Below, one piece after another: positions 44,090-51,877 of a DNA stretch of 64,000 nt. The stretch spans positions 744,001 through 808,000 of the forward strand of contig CAWALV010000006.1 of assembly GCA_963782965.1 (NCBI GenBank), given 5' to 3'. The stretch comes from CAWALV01 sp963782965. GTDB taxonomy: Bacteria > Actinomycetota > Actinomycetes > Acidothermales > Acidothermaceae. The position numbers and the translations under genes are program-made. The notes below the pieces were generated by a model, which did no database searches, had not been told where the DNA came from, and was given only the letters and a program-made list of their open reading frames with translations. Numbering within the stretch: the stretch's first letter is position 1; every line of letters begins with the position of its first letter.

Positions 44090-44935
44090 TTAACCGAACG
44101 CCGTCTCACCCGGAGCCGTCGCGGCGGGCGGGCCGGCCAGCAGTTTGCTCACCGTCGCAAAGCGGTATCCGGAGTCGAGAAGCGAACCGATCAACCTGTC
44201 GAGTTGCGTCATCAGCGTCGAGTTCGGCTCCGGTCCGCCGTCGTGTGCGAGGACGATGCTGCCGGGGCTTGCGCGCCGCAGCACGGTGTCGACGTCGCCG
44301 CGCGCGTTGCTTCCGGTGATGTGGTCCGACCACAACGTGACGCCGTACTCCAGTGCTGCACACACCCCGAGCCCCACACTGTCGATACGGCCGTACGGCG
44401 GGCGGCACACGGTGGGCGGCCGGCCGGTGACCCGGGTGACCAGTTCGTGCGTGCGCTCGAGGCTGTCGGTGACGAAGGCGTAATCGGAGTGCGTGAGGTC
44501 GGTGTGCGCCCACGTGTGGTTGCCCAGTTCATGCCCGGCGTCCGCCGCCCGCTTCAACTCATCCGGCTGTGCTTGTGCCCGCTGGCCGACGACGAAGAAG
44601 GTCGCCGATACGTCACGGCGTCGCAGGATCTGGAGTATCTGGGGCGTCCACCTCGCCGTCGGACCGTCGTCGATGGTAAGCGCCAGCAGCCGAGCGGTGG
44701 GGTGGGTTCGGAAGGTGACGGCCACCGTTCTGGCGACAGTCACGCCGGAGGGCACGGCGGTCCGGGCGTTAGGGCCTTCGCTCGCCAACGCGGGTTCGAC
44801 GACGACGCCGAGAGCTGTGCCCGCCCCGGTGGCCGCCACCGCGCCGGCGGCAAGGACGCCCGCACGGGTCAGGAAGGCGCGCCTGCCGACGTGGCGTGTG
44901 ACAGGAGCCTCACCCGCAGGTGGGTTGTCAGCCAT
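44090..44935 (-). CDS. Polysaccharide deacetylase with Tat signal
   Basis: 281 residues. The N-terminus has a twin-arginine signal (GRRAFLTRAGVLAAGAVAAT), so the enzyme is exported folded to the cell surface. The NodB domain is complete: LALTIDDGPTARW, ELGNHTWAHTDLTH, VCRPPYGRIDS and GSIVLAHDGGPE. Likely substrates are N-acetylated cell-wall glycans or acetylated plant polysaccharides. It lies 16 bases downstream of an ABC-2 permease gene on the same strand, at the end of the LolA-like/ATPase/permease operon, so it may belong to a cell-envelope module. Confidence 0.9.
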   Translation of the reverse strand: MADNPPAGEAPVTRHVGRRAFLTRAGVLAAGAVAATGAGTALGVVVEPALASEGPNARTAVPSGVTVARTVAVTFRTHPTARLLALTIDDGPTARWTPQILQILRRRDVSATFFVVGQRAQAQPDELKRAADAGHELGNHTWAHTDLTHSDYAFVTDSLERTHELVTRVTGRPPTVCRPPYGRIDSVGLGVCAALEYGVTLWSDHITGSNARGDVDTVLRRASPGSIVLAHDGGPEPNSTLMTQLDRLIGSLLDSGYRFATVSKLLAGPPAATAPGETAFG

Positions 44936-44951
44936 CGCGTGGCATCGGACG

Positions 44952-45827
44952 TCAGGACGTGATGTCGGACGTCGTCAGCCGAGCCCACGCGAGGCTACCG
45001 AAAATCGCGGTATACGAAAGCGGGACGACGAGGTCGTGGGCGAGTGACGTCAGCGAATACGTACTGCGCAGCAGGTCGCCGAAGTCGAGCCAATGATGCG
45101 TGAGGAGGATGCCGCGAAACCCGCCGAGTTGGGGCACCGAGTCGAGCACCGCGAGTGCTATGACCACCGCCACCGTCCCGGCCATGGCACCGATAGGAAC
45201 CTCGGTCAGTGTCGAGAGGAACATGGCCACGGCGGCGAGCCCGAGCAGGTCGACGAAAACGAACACGACGACGCCGGCGGCTCGGCCGAGGCCGTTGCCG
45301 AACGACACCGTGTCGCCCGAGAGCAAGGTGACCCCGTGTGAGCCGAAAAGCGCGAGACCGGCGACCATCCCGACGAGGGCGACGATCCCGACGGCCGCCG
45401 CGAGATAGGCGAGTGAGCCCAACGACTTCACGAACAACACTCGCGTGCGCGACACCGGAATGGTGAGGAGGTACCGCAATGTGCCCGTGCTGGCTTCGCC
45501 GGCGATCGAATCGCCGAACACGACGGCGACCGCAAGCGGCAGGAACACCGGGAGGCAGATCGTGAGCGCGGCGAAGGAGAGGAACAGTCCGTTGTTGGTG
45601 AGCTGGCCGATGAGTGGCGGCCCTTGACCCGGGCGCGGTGCGGAGACCTTGACTGCGGTACCGATGAGAATCGGTACGGCCGAAAGAACGACAAGCATGG
45701 CGATGTTGCGCCGGCGGCGAAAGACGAGTCGCAACTCGTTGCGCAACTGCCGCGCGAGGACGCCGCGGCGCCGAACCTCCGCGGCTGTGTCGATGGTCGG
45801 CGCGATCACCATGTCAACGGACGACAT
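44952..45827 (-). CDS. ABC-2 type permease
   Basis: 291 residues from ATG 45827, preceded by GAGGG at five bases; an ATG at 45812 also fits. The first helix is NIAMLVVLSAVPILIGTAV, and five more follow, including FLSFAALTICLPVFLPLAVA and LAYLAAAVGIVALVGMVAG. The motif EASTGTLRYLLTIPVSRTRV is typical of ABC-2 exporters. The start lies 14 bases inside the ATPase gene, so both are coupled. Exported substrate unknown; the periplasmic LolA-like protein encoded upstream suggests a lipid or envelope-related function. Confidence 0.9.
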   Translation of the reverse strand: MSSVDMVIAPTIDTAAEVRRRGVLARQLRNELRLVFRRRRNIAMLVVLSAVPILIGTAVKVSAPRPGQGPPLIGQLTNNGLFLSFAALTICLPVFLPLAVAVVFGDSIAGEASTGTLRYLLTIPVSRTRVLFVKSLGSLAYLAAAVGIVALVGMVAGLALFGSHGVTLLSGDTVSFGNGLGRAAGVVVFVFVDLLGLAAVAMFLSTLTEVPIGAMAGTVAVVIALAVLDSVPQLGGFRGILLTHHWLDFGDLLRSTYSLTSLAHDLVVPLSYTAIFGSLAWARLTTSDITS

Positions 45828-46800
45828 CGAAGCCCTCCCCGGTGAGTTGGACGAAGAACTCCTCCAGTGCCGGGCGTTCGACACGCAGACCCTGCACCGG
45901 TACGTCCGCGTTGACGAGTTCGGCATTGATCCGCTCGGGAGGCAGGTCGCCCATGTGTGCGATCAGGTACCCCGGTGCGTGCTCTGCGACGTCGAGTCCA
46001 AGCCGCGCCAGCACCCGCACCGCGGAGTCCGGCTCGGTGGTCTCGATCCGAAGCCGTGCGTTCATCACGTCGAGAACGTCGGACAGCGACCCCTGGCGCA
46101 GCAGCCGCCCGGCACTCATGATTCCGACGTGGGTTGCTACTTGCTCGATCTCGGCGAGCAGGTGGCTGGAGACCAGGACCGTCGAGCCGTCGGCTGCGAG
46201 TTCGCGAACGAGCACGCGTACCTCGCGGGTACCTTGCGGGTCGAGGCCGTTCGTGGGTTCGTCGAGAATGAGCAGATCGCGTGGGCGCAGCAACGCCGCG
46301 GCAATGCCGAGACGCTGCTTCATGCCCAGCGAGTAACGCCGAAAGTTCTTCTTCGCCGCGGCTGCGAGCCCGACGCGTTCGAGTGCCTCGCCGACTCGCT
46401 GCTTTGCTGTGCGCGGGTCGGTGCTGGCATCGAACTCGTCCAGTCGACGCAGATTTTCGAAGCCGCTCAGGTAGGGATGGAACGCCGGCCCTTCCACGAG
46501 CGTGCCCACCCGCGAGAGGACGGCGTTGGATCGCGCCGGCATGGTGCCACCGAGCACCTCGACGGATCCGGCGTGAGCGGCCATCAAGCCGAGCACCAGC
46601 CGGATCGTCGTCGTCTTGCCCGACCCGTTCGGTCCGAGGAACCCGTACACCGCGCCACGCGGCACCTCGAGCCCGACGTCGTTGACCGCCACGTGACTGC
46701 CGAACCGCCGTGTCAAGCCGACGGTCTTGATTGCCAGTGACATCGCGTCGGCGTCCTGAAGGCCCGCGCCGTCGTCGGGCGCGGTGACGACGGCCGTCAC
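45814..46800 (-). CDS. ABC transporter ATP-binding protein
   Basis: 328 residues. Walker A is FLGPNGSGKTTTIRLVLG, signature YSLGMKQRLGIAAALL, Walker B LLILDEPTNGLDPQG, H-loop VLVSSHLLAEIEQ. It is a DrrA/BcrA-like exporter ATPase with a C-terminal extension ending LEEFFVQLTGEGFDVV. The GTG at 46800 overlaps the stop of the LolA-like gene by GTGA; the in-frame ATG 19 codons later (MSLAIKTVGLTRRFG) is the other possible start. It works with the permease encoded next. Confidence 0.93.
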   Translation of the reverse strand: MTAVVTAPDDGAGLQDADAMSLAIKTVGLTRRFGSHVAVNDVGLEVPRGAVYGFLGPNGSGKTTTIRLVLGLMAAHAGSVEVLGGTMPARSNAVLSRVGTLVEGPAFHPYLSGFENLRRLDEFDASTDPRTAKQRVGEALERVGLAAAAKKNFRRYSLGMKQRLGIAAALLRPRDLLILDEPTNGLDPQGTREVRVLVRELAADGSTVLVSSHLLAEIEQVATHVGIMSAGRLLRQGSLSDVLDVMNARLRIETTEPDSAVRVLARLGLDVAEHAPGYLIAHMGDLPPERINAELVNADVPVQGLRVERPALEEFFVQLTGEGFDVVR

Positions 46801-47954
46801 AGCCCGTGCCCCGTCGCGGCGACCTGCTCGATGGCAGCGGCACTGACCGGACCGGCGTACACCGTTCCGTCGTCGGCGATGAACACCGATACCAGCGCGC
46901 TGGTTATCAGCTTGCCGCCCGATACGGGCGTTGCGATGTGGTTCAAGATGTCCATGCTCGACGGGCCGTTGGTGCTGCCGAGGCCGCCCGGCGGGTTCTT
47001 CACCTCGACCACTGCGGTCCAGCCCGTTCCGAGGACGCTTATCGCCGGGTGCGCGCTGCTGCCGGTCTTGGACGGCGCCTGGCCGCCCGGGCCCTTGATC
47101 CCGGGTGCCACCTTCATCGCGCCGCGATCCACCTTTGGCCCACCCGGACCGGATGCGTTTCCTGGCGAGACCGTTGAACCGGCCGGCGGGACGAACGCGA
47201 ACACAGAGGCGTCAGGCACGGTGAAGCTCACGTCAGTGAACCCGACCTGGATTGCTGGTGAGGAGGCGCCTCGTGCGAACACCTGCACCCGGAGCGGCAC
47301 GGAGGTCTGCGCGTCGACGGCAAGCCGCACGCTACCGATGAGCGATCGGGCGTCGCGTGGTGTCAGGAGGAGCTGGTAGGCGGCCCGCCCCGCTACGCGA
47401 GCGGTGCGGTCGACTTGCACGGCGGTTGTGGGATCGATCGCCTTCAGCGCCGCGTCGGCGACTGCCTGCGGGGTCATCCCGCCGATGTCTCGGTGGGTCA
47501 GGGCGGCGCTGTCGGAGGACTTCACCGTGCTGTGCGTGACCTGGCGGCTCGTCGAGGAGTAGGTCCACAGGTCGGAGCCGTTGTGGATGACGTCGCTTTC
47601 CGACAGCTGGCCGAGCAGCGCGACGCGTTGCTTTTGCTGACCGGCGTACCACACTCGCAGCGTGTGCGCCCCCGTCACGAGGTTGGTTAGCGACAGGGAT
47701 GCGTCGCCTCCGCCTTGGATGTCGGGCAGCTGCGGGAGCCCGAGCTTCGCGTTCTCGACGATCGTGCCCGAGAAACCGGCGGGGTTCGCCTGCTCGAGAC
47801 TGGCGAGGATCTGCGCGGCCGTGCGAGTCGGGAGGTTGGGCTCGGCATCGGCACCGGAGGCTCCGGCGGTGGTCAAGGACGCGACGGCGATGGCAGCGGC
47901 GACTCCGGCGGGCAAGGCCCAGCGCAGCCGGCGAGTGGTGAATGCTCGTGTCAT
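46797..47954 (-). CDS. Secreted LolA/RseB-like protein (outer-membrane-lipoprotein-carrier fold)
   Basis: 385 residues from ATG 47954. An N-terminal signal peptide (LRWALPAGVAAAIAVASLTT) ends near GASGADAEPN. The mature part has the curved beta-sheet repeats of LolA/LolB or RseB-type folds (AQILASLEQANPAGFSGTIV, LWTYSSTSRQVTHSTV, ARVAGRAAYQLLLTPRD, AFVPPAGSTV). Actinobacteria lack a Lol pathway, so such proteins are thought to bind lipid or sense envelope state. It is the first gene of the operon with an ABC exporter and faces an OmpR-type two-component system across 133 bases, which may control it. Confidence 0.8.
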   Translation of the reverse strand: MTRAFTTRRLRWALPAGVAAAIAVASLTTAGASGADAEPNLPTRTAAQILASLEQANPAGFSGTIVENAKLGLPQLPDIQGGGDASLSLTNLVTGAHTLRVWYAGQQKQRVALLGQLSESDVIHNGSDLWTYSSTSRQVTHSTVKSSDSAALTHRDIGGMTPQAVADAALKAIDPTTAVQVDRTARVAGRAAYQLLLTPRDARSLIGSVRLAVDAQTSVPLRVQVFARGASSPAIQVGFTDVSFTVPDASVFAFVPPAGSTVSPGNASGPGGPKVDRGAMKVAPGIKGPGGQAPSKTGSSAHPAISVLGTGWTAVVEVKNPPGGLGSTNGPSSMDILNHIATPVSGGKLITSALVSVFIADDGTVYAGPVSAAAIEQVAATGHGL

Positions 47955-48087
47955 GAGCCCACTATGGAGGCGTCGCCGGCGCGTGTCGCATTTCGCGGCC
48001 GTCGCCTCAGGTTGCACACAGGTTAGGTTCGGCACAGGTGCTTGACGGTGTCCGAGGTTCACTCGGGTACGGGCGGAGGTGAGAGTC

Positions 48088-48744
48088 GTGCGGCTGCTGG
48101 TCGCCGAAGACGAGCACCGGCTCGCCGCAGCACTCGAGCGTGGGCTCACCCACGCCGGTTTCACCGTCGACGTAGCGGCTGACGGCGCAACGGCGCTCGA
48201 ACTCGCCTCGAGGGTGACGTATGACGCGATCGTGCTCGACATCATGTTGCCGAAGCTCTCCGGCTACGAGATCACCCGGCGCCTGCGCGAGCGCGGTATC
48301 TGGACGCCGATCTTGCTCGCCTCCGCGAAGGATGGCGAGTACGACCAGGCCGACGGTCTCGACCTCGGCGCCGACGACTATCTCACCAAGCCCTACTCGT
48401 TCGTCGTCCTGCTCGCCCGGTTGCGTGCGCTGCTACGGCGCGGTGGGCGGCCGCGGCCGGCTCTGGTCGAGGTCGGGTCGCTGGCATTCGATCCGGCCAG
48501 CAGGATCTTCACGATGGACGGCGAGCCGGTCGACCTGACGGCCAGGGAGTCGGCGATGTTGGAGTACCTGATGCGCCAGCATCCACGAACCGTGCCGAAA
48601 GCGGAACTGCTCGAGCATGTCTGGCCGGGTAGCGGCACCGACAAGAACGCGGTGGAGGTCTACGCCGGATATCTGCGCCGCAAGCTCGGGCGCGCGATGC
48701 TTCAAACCGTTCGCGGCTCCGGTTACCGACTCAGGCCACCATGA
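48088..48744 (+). CDS. OmpR/PhoB-family response regulator
   Basis: 218 residues from GTG 48088, preceded by GGAGG at eight bases; GTG 48079 is in frame but poorly spaced. The receiver has acidic residues in VRLLVAEDEHRLAAAL, phosphorylated Asp in YDAIVLDIMLPKLSGYE and Lys in DYLTKPYSFVVLLARL. The winged-helix domain ends ENKVEVYAGYLRRKLG-like segment KNAVEVYAGYLRRKLGRA and VRGSGYRLRPP. It overlaps the kinase start by ATGA. Divergent from the LolA-like/ABC operon, a probable target. Confidence 0.94.
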   Translation: MRLLVAEDEHRLAAALERGLTHAGFTVDVAADGATALELASRVTYDAIVLDIMLPKLSGYEITRRLRERGIWTPILLASAKDGEYDQADGLDLGADDYLTKPYSFVVLLARLRALLRRGGRPRPALVEVGSLAFDPASRIFTMDGEPVDLTARESAMLEYLMRQHPRTVPKAELLEHVWPGSGTDKNAVEVYAGYLRRKLGRAMLQTVRGSGYRLRPP

Positions 48745-50111
48745 ACCTGTCGGTCCCCGGCTGGTGGAGCCGGCGTTCACTTCGCCTGCGGGTGACGGCT
48801 GCAGCGACGCTCGTGCTCGCGGTCGGGCTCGTCGTCGGTACCGTCCTGCTCGCGACGCTTTTCGAGCATCGTCGGGTTGCCATCGTCGACGCGGCTGTCA
48901 GGGCGGAAGGATCGACGGTCGCGCAGATCGTCGCATCAGGCGATCTGCCGTCACCGCTGCCCACGCCGGCGGGTGGAAGCACGCTCGCGCAGGTCGTCGA
49001 TCCGGCGGGTACGGTGCTGGCCGCGTCGGCGTCCGCCAGTCGGGTGCTGGAGATCGTGCCGATCGAAAAGCTCACCCGGCATCGCGGCCACCCCTTCACC
49101 ACGACGTCGAGCACCTTGGGGTCGGCCAGCCTTCGGGTATTCAGCCAGCAGGCGAGCCTGCGCGGTGTTCCGGTCACCGTCGTCGCGGCCGCGCCGCTGA
49201 CCGACGTCACATCGACTCTCGGTGCGCTTCGTAAGGTGTTGCTTGTCGCGGTGCCGATCGTCGTCCTGGCAGCTGCCGTCGCCACGTGGCTCGCCACGGG
49301 TGCGGCCTTACAGCCGGTCGATCGATTGCGCGCGGCGGCCGACGCGGTCGAGGTCGGCAACACAGAACACCCTCCGCAACTGGCAGTCCCGCCCGGGGGA
49401 GACGAGCTACGACGTCTCGGGGAGACGCTGAACCAGCTGCTCGCCCGGGTGCACGACGCCGGCGAGCGGCAACGTCGTTTCGTCGCGGACGCCGCTCACG
49501 AGCTGCGCTCTCCGCTGGCGTCGTTGCGCGCGCAACTCGAGGTCGCGCTGGTCGTCCCCAACAGCCCTGAGGACTGGCCGCGCATCGTCAACGACGCGCT
49601 CGAGGATGTCGATCGGCTCAGCGGGCTTGCCGAAGACCTGCTTGTCCTGGCGCGTCTCGACAGCGGCGGTCCGCGTCCCACTCAACTCGTCGACGTCGCT
49701 TCCCTGACCGGCACCGCTGAACGGGGTTTGTTCGTCGAGGGCGAGGAGATCGCACTCAAACGGATGCTCGACAACCTGATCGCCAACGCACATCGGTACG
49801 CGCGCGACCATGTGGAAGTGGCTGCGCACCGAGAGGGCGGCCACGTCGTCGTCACCGTCGAGGACGACGGTCCGGGGATCCCCGAAGCCGATCGCGAGCG
49901 CGTCTTCGAACCCTGGGTCCGTCTCGATGCGGGTCGTGGTCGCGACGACGGCGGCGCGGGGCTCGGCCTGTCGATCGTGCGGTCGATCGCCCGGGTGCAC
50001 GGGGGAGACGTGATGCTGGCCAGCAGCCGGCTCGGCGGCTTGGCGGCGATCGTGCGGTTGCCGGCCGGCCGCGATCGGCCGGTGACAGACGGCGGTGACA
50101 GACGGCGGTGA
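48741..50111 (+). CDS. Sensor histidine kinase (HAMP-HisKA-HATPase)
   Basis: 456 residues. A first membrane helix (AAATLVLAVGLVVGTVLLAT, about 20-40), an external sensor of about 110 residues, a second helix (VLLVAVPIVVLAAAVATWLA) and HAMP (ALQPVDRLRAAADAVEVGNT) lead to HisKA with the phospho-accepting His in RFVADAAHELRSPLASLRAQ. HATPase motifs are MLDNLIANAHRYARDH and VTVEDDGPGIPEADR. It pairs with the OmpR-type regulator encoded just before it. The last codons (VTDGGDRRR) are encoded inside a 13-base tandem repeat that supplies the stop codon. Confidence 0.94.
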   Translation: MNLSVPGWWSRRSLRLRVTAAATLVLAVGLVVGTVLLATLFEHRRVAIVDAAVRAEGSTVAQIVASGDLPSPLPTPAGGSTLAQVVDPAGTVLAASASASRVLEIVPIEKLTRHRGHPFTTTSSTLGSASLRVFSQQASLRGVPVTVVAAAPLTDVTSTLGALRKVLLVAVPIVVLAAAVATWLATGAALQPVDRLRAAADAVEVGNTEHPPQLAVPPGGDELRRLGETLNQLLARVHDAGERQRRFVADAAHELRSPLASLRAQLEVALVVPNSPEDWPRIVNDALEDVDRLSGLAEDLLVLARLDSGGPRPTQLVDVASLTGTAERGLFVEGEEIALKRMLDNLIANAHRYARDHVEVAAHREGGHVVVTVEDDGPGIPEADRERVFEPWVRLDAGRGRDDGGAGLGLSIVRSIARVHGGDVMLASSRLGGLAAIVRLPAGRDRPVTDGGDRRR

Positions 50112-50132
50112 CAGACGGCGGTGACAGACGGC
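50081..50132. repeat. Four perfect copies of a 13-base tandem repeat
   Basis: The unit GGTGACAGACGGC occurs four times without change from 50081 to 50132 and spans the 3' end of the kinase gene. Because 13 is not a multiple of three, each copy is read in a different frame, and the TGA stop (50109-50111) falls in the third copy. Confidence 0.92.
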
Positions 50133-50175
50133 GGTGCCGATCAAACCGGGCGGTGGCGCGCCTGCACCGGTGGAG

Positions 50176-50481
50176 TCAGTCGGTGGAGTCAGCGTCGGTG
50201 GAGGGTTCGGCGAGGAACGTGGGGGCGTCGTCCGTGCCCGGGCGCAAGCCGGTGCCGTCGCGCAGGCCCGCGGCCAACACCTCGACGTCCTCCTGCGCCG
50301 GCGACGCGGCCGAGCGGTTCGCCTCCTGCACCTCGACGAAGACTTCTTCGCGGTGCACACCGACGTCGCGGGGCGCGTCGATGCCGATGCGAACCAGATC
50401 GGGCCGGACCTCGAGCACGGTCACGACGATGTCGTTGCCGATCATGATGCTTTCACCGACTCGGCGGCTGAGAACCAACAA
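50176..50481 (-). CDS. csrA: Carbon storage regulator (RNA-binding)
   Basis: 101 residues starting at TTG 50481, which has GAAGGAG six bases upstream. The core MLVLSRRVGESIMIGNDIVV and VRIGIDAPRDVGVHREEVFV is standard CsrA, a dimer that binds GGA motifs in mRNA leaders and blocks translation. Beyond residue 60 there is an extension of about 40 residues rich in Ala, Asp and Thr that is not part of usual CsrA (60-75 residues). It is the last gene of the flgN-flgK-flgL-fliW-csrA operon. The flagellin leader at 54.9 kb carries matching GGA sites. FliW, encoded next door, is its known antagonist. Confidence 0.95.
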   Translation of the reverse strand: MLVLSRRVGESIMIGNDIVVTVLEVRPDLVRIGIDAPRDVGVHREEVFVEVQEANRSAASPAQEDVEVLAAGLRDGTGLRPGTDDAPTFLAEPSTDADSTD

Positions 50482-50532
50482 CTGGCGCTCCTTCCCTGGG
50501 GGGCCAGAGCGCTGATCCTACCCGGGGCGGGC

Positions 50533-50958
50533 TCAGCCGGCGCGTTGAACGGCGGCGTGCCGCACGAGCGGCTCTTTCAGCGAGTAGCCAGCGCTGACGA
50601 GGGTCACTTGGGTCGCCCGCCTCGTGTGCATGTGCACGACGATGGGCGCGAAGAGGTTGGCCGTAGTCTGCGCAAGGGTCGGCCCGACGGTCAGGAGCAC
50701 GAGCAGGAGCGCGTCGGTGGCGTCGCGCAGCTCGAGACACTCCGCGGTCACGTCGTCGATCTCCGGCACGTAGTGCGGGAAGAACGGGTACGGGGCCGCC
50801 GCGACGAACTCCAAGCCGTCGACGTCCAGGGCGGTCAGCCGGAACAGCACCTCACTGTCGGGTTGAAGCCGCACCAGTGCGAAGCGATGCGCCTCCGGGA
50901 AGCCGATCAGCCTTCCGGCGAAGTCGAGCGTCGGCAGGTCGACGAGCGTCGAGGTCAT
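50533..50958 (-). CDS. fliW: Flagellar assembly factor FliW
   Basis: 141 residues, the normal length. Family features are LDFAGRLIGFPEAHRFALVR, PYPFFPHYVPEIDD and LVLLTVGPTLAQTTANLFAP. In Bacillus FliW binds either flagellin or CsrA. When flagellin is secreted, free FliW sequesters CsrA and flagellin translation rises. It lies nine bases after flgL and 51 bases before csrA, an arrangement shared with many flagellated Gram-positives. Confidence 0.94.
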   Translation of the reverse strand: MTSTLVDLPTLDFAGRLIGFPEAHRFALVRLQPDSEVLFRLTALDVDGLEFVAAAPYPFFPHYVPEIDDVTAECLELRDATDALLLVLLTVGPTLAQTTANLFAPIVVHMHTRRATQVTLVSAGYSLKEPLVRHAAVQRAG

Positions 50959-50967
50959 CGGGCGTTC

Positions 50968-51864
50968 CTATCTCAGGAAATCGGTGAGGGAGAGCTGGAG
51001 AACCTTCGACATCGCGGCTAGCGACGCCTGATAGCTGACCTGTTGCATCGTGAGTTCCGTCGCCGCCTTGGCCGTGTCGACGTTTTCGACCTCCGACAGG
51101 TTTGCGGTGAGCGTGTCCGAGTGGGTGCCCGCAAGGTTGATCATGTTTTGGATGCGGTTGTACGCTGCGCCCTCGATCGACTGCGCGTTGGACATCCGGT
51201 CGAGCGACGTCTGGATCCCGTTGAGGTCGTTCGTGAGATTGTTCGGGTTGCTCTGCAGGTCGGTGACGATCTGGTCGAACACCGAGAAGACGTCGTTTCC
51301 CGGCGGGCCGAACGCATCGGTGGCGTTGACGTTCACCTGGACCTGAGCACTGCTGCCGACGGTACGGGTAACGGTCCCGGCGTCCCCTTGGTAGGTGACG
51401 ACTCCGCCGGCACCCTGAACGTACGCGGCCGTGTTCGGTGTGGTGCCGCCGAAGATCGGACGCCCGAGGTAGGTGGTGTTCGCGATACCGAGCATGTCGG
51501 ATTTGAGGCTGCTGATTTCCGCCGCAATGGCCGACCTGGCGTTGTTGTCACCGGCTCCGGTGTTCGCAGCCTGCGTGGTCAACACGCGCAGGCGCTGGAG
51601 GATCGCGACGCCACTTTGCAACGCGCCGTCCGCCGTGCCTAGCCAGGCGAGGCCGTCGGTGCCGTTGCGCTGATACTGGCCGGCACGCGCGATCTCGCTC
51701 CGGTACTGCATGGCCTGGTCGGTGCCGACAGGGTCGTCCGACGGCTTGGTGAGCTGACGGCCGGAACTTAGCTGAAGCTGGAGGTCGCTCAAGCGACTCT
51801 TGTTCGCCTGGAGACCGGCCAGCATCATCGACGTCACAGCGCTTTGGGTTACTCGCAAACTCAC
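50968..51864 (-). CDS. flgL: Flagellar hook-filament junction protein 3
   Basis: 298 residues. The N-terminal flagellin-like helices (VTQSAVTSMMLAGLQANKSR, LSSGRQLTKPSDDPVG) and the C-terminal helix (ELTMQQVSYQASLAAMSKVL) are typical of FlgL, which joins the hook to the filament outside the cell. The protein is exported by the flagellar type III apparatus, so it has no signal peptide. It follows flgK by 13 bases. Confidence 0.95.
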   Translation of the reverse strand: MSLRVTQSAVTSMMLAGLQANKSRLSDLQLQLSSGRQLTKPSDDPVGTDQAMQYRSEIARAGQYQRNGTDGLAWLGTADGALQSGVAILQRLRVLTTQAANTGAGDNNARSAIAAEISSLKSDMLGIANTTYLGRPIFGGTTPNTAAYVQGAGGVVTYQGDAGTVTRTVGSSAQVQVNVNATDAFGPPGNDVFSVFDQIVTDLQSNPNNLTNDLNGIQTSLDRMSNAQSIEGAAYNRIQNMINLAGTHSDTLTANLSEVENVDTAKAATELTMQQVSYQASLAAMSKVLQLSLTDFLR

Positions 51865-51877
51865 GGCGACTCCTGCC

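Noticed and set aside
50117..50143. GCCGAT box at 50136 as a further sigma-28 promoter
   Set aside because: The sequence 15 bases upstream (GGCG) has no CTNAG, and it points into the 3' end of csrA.
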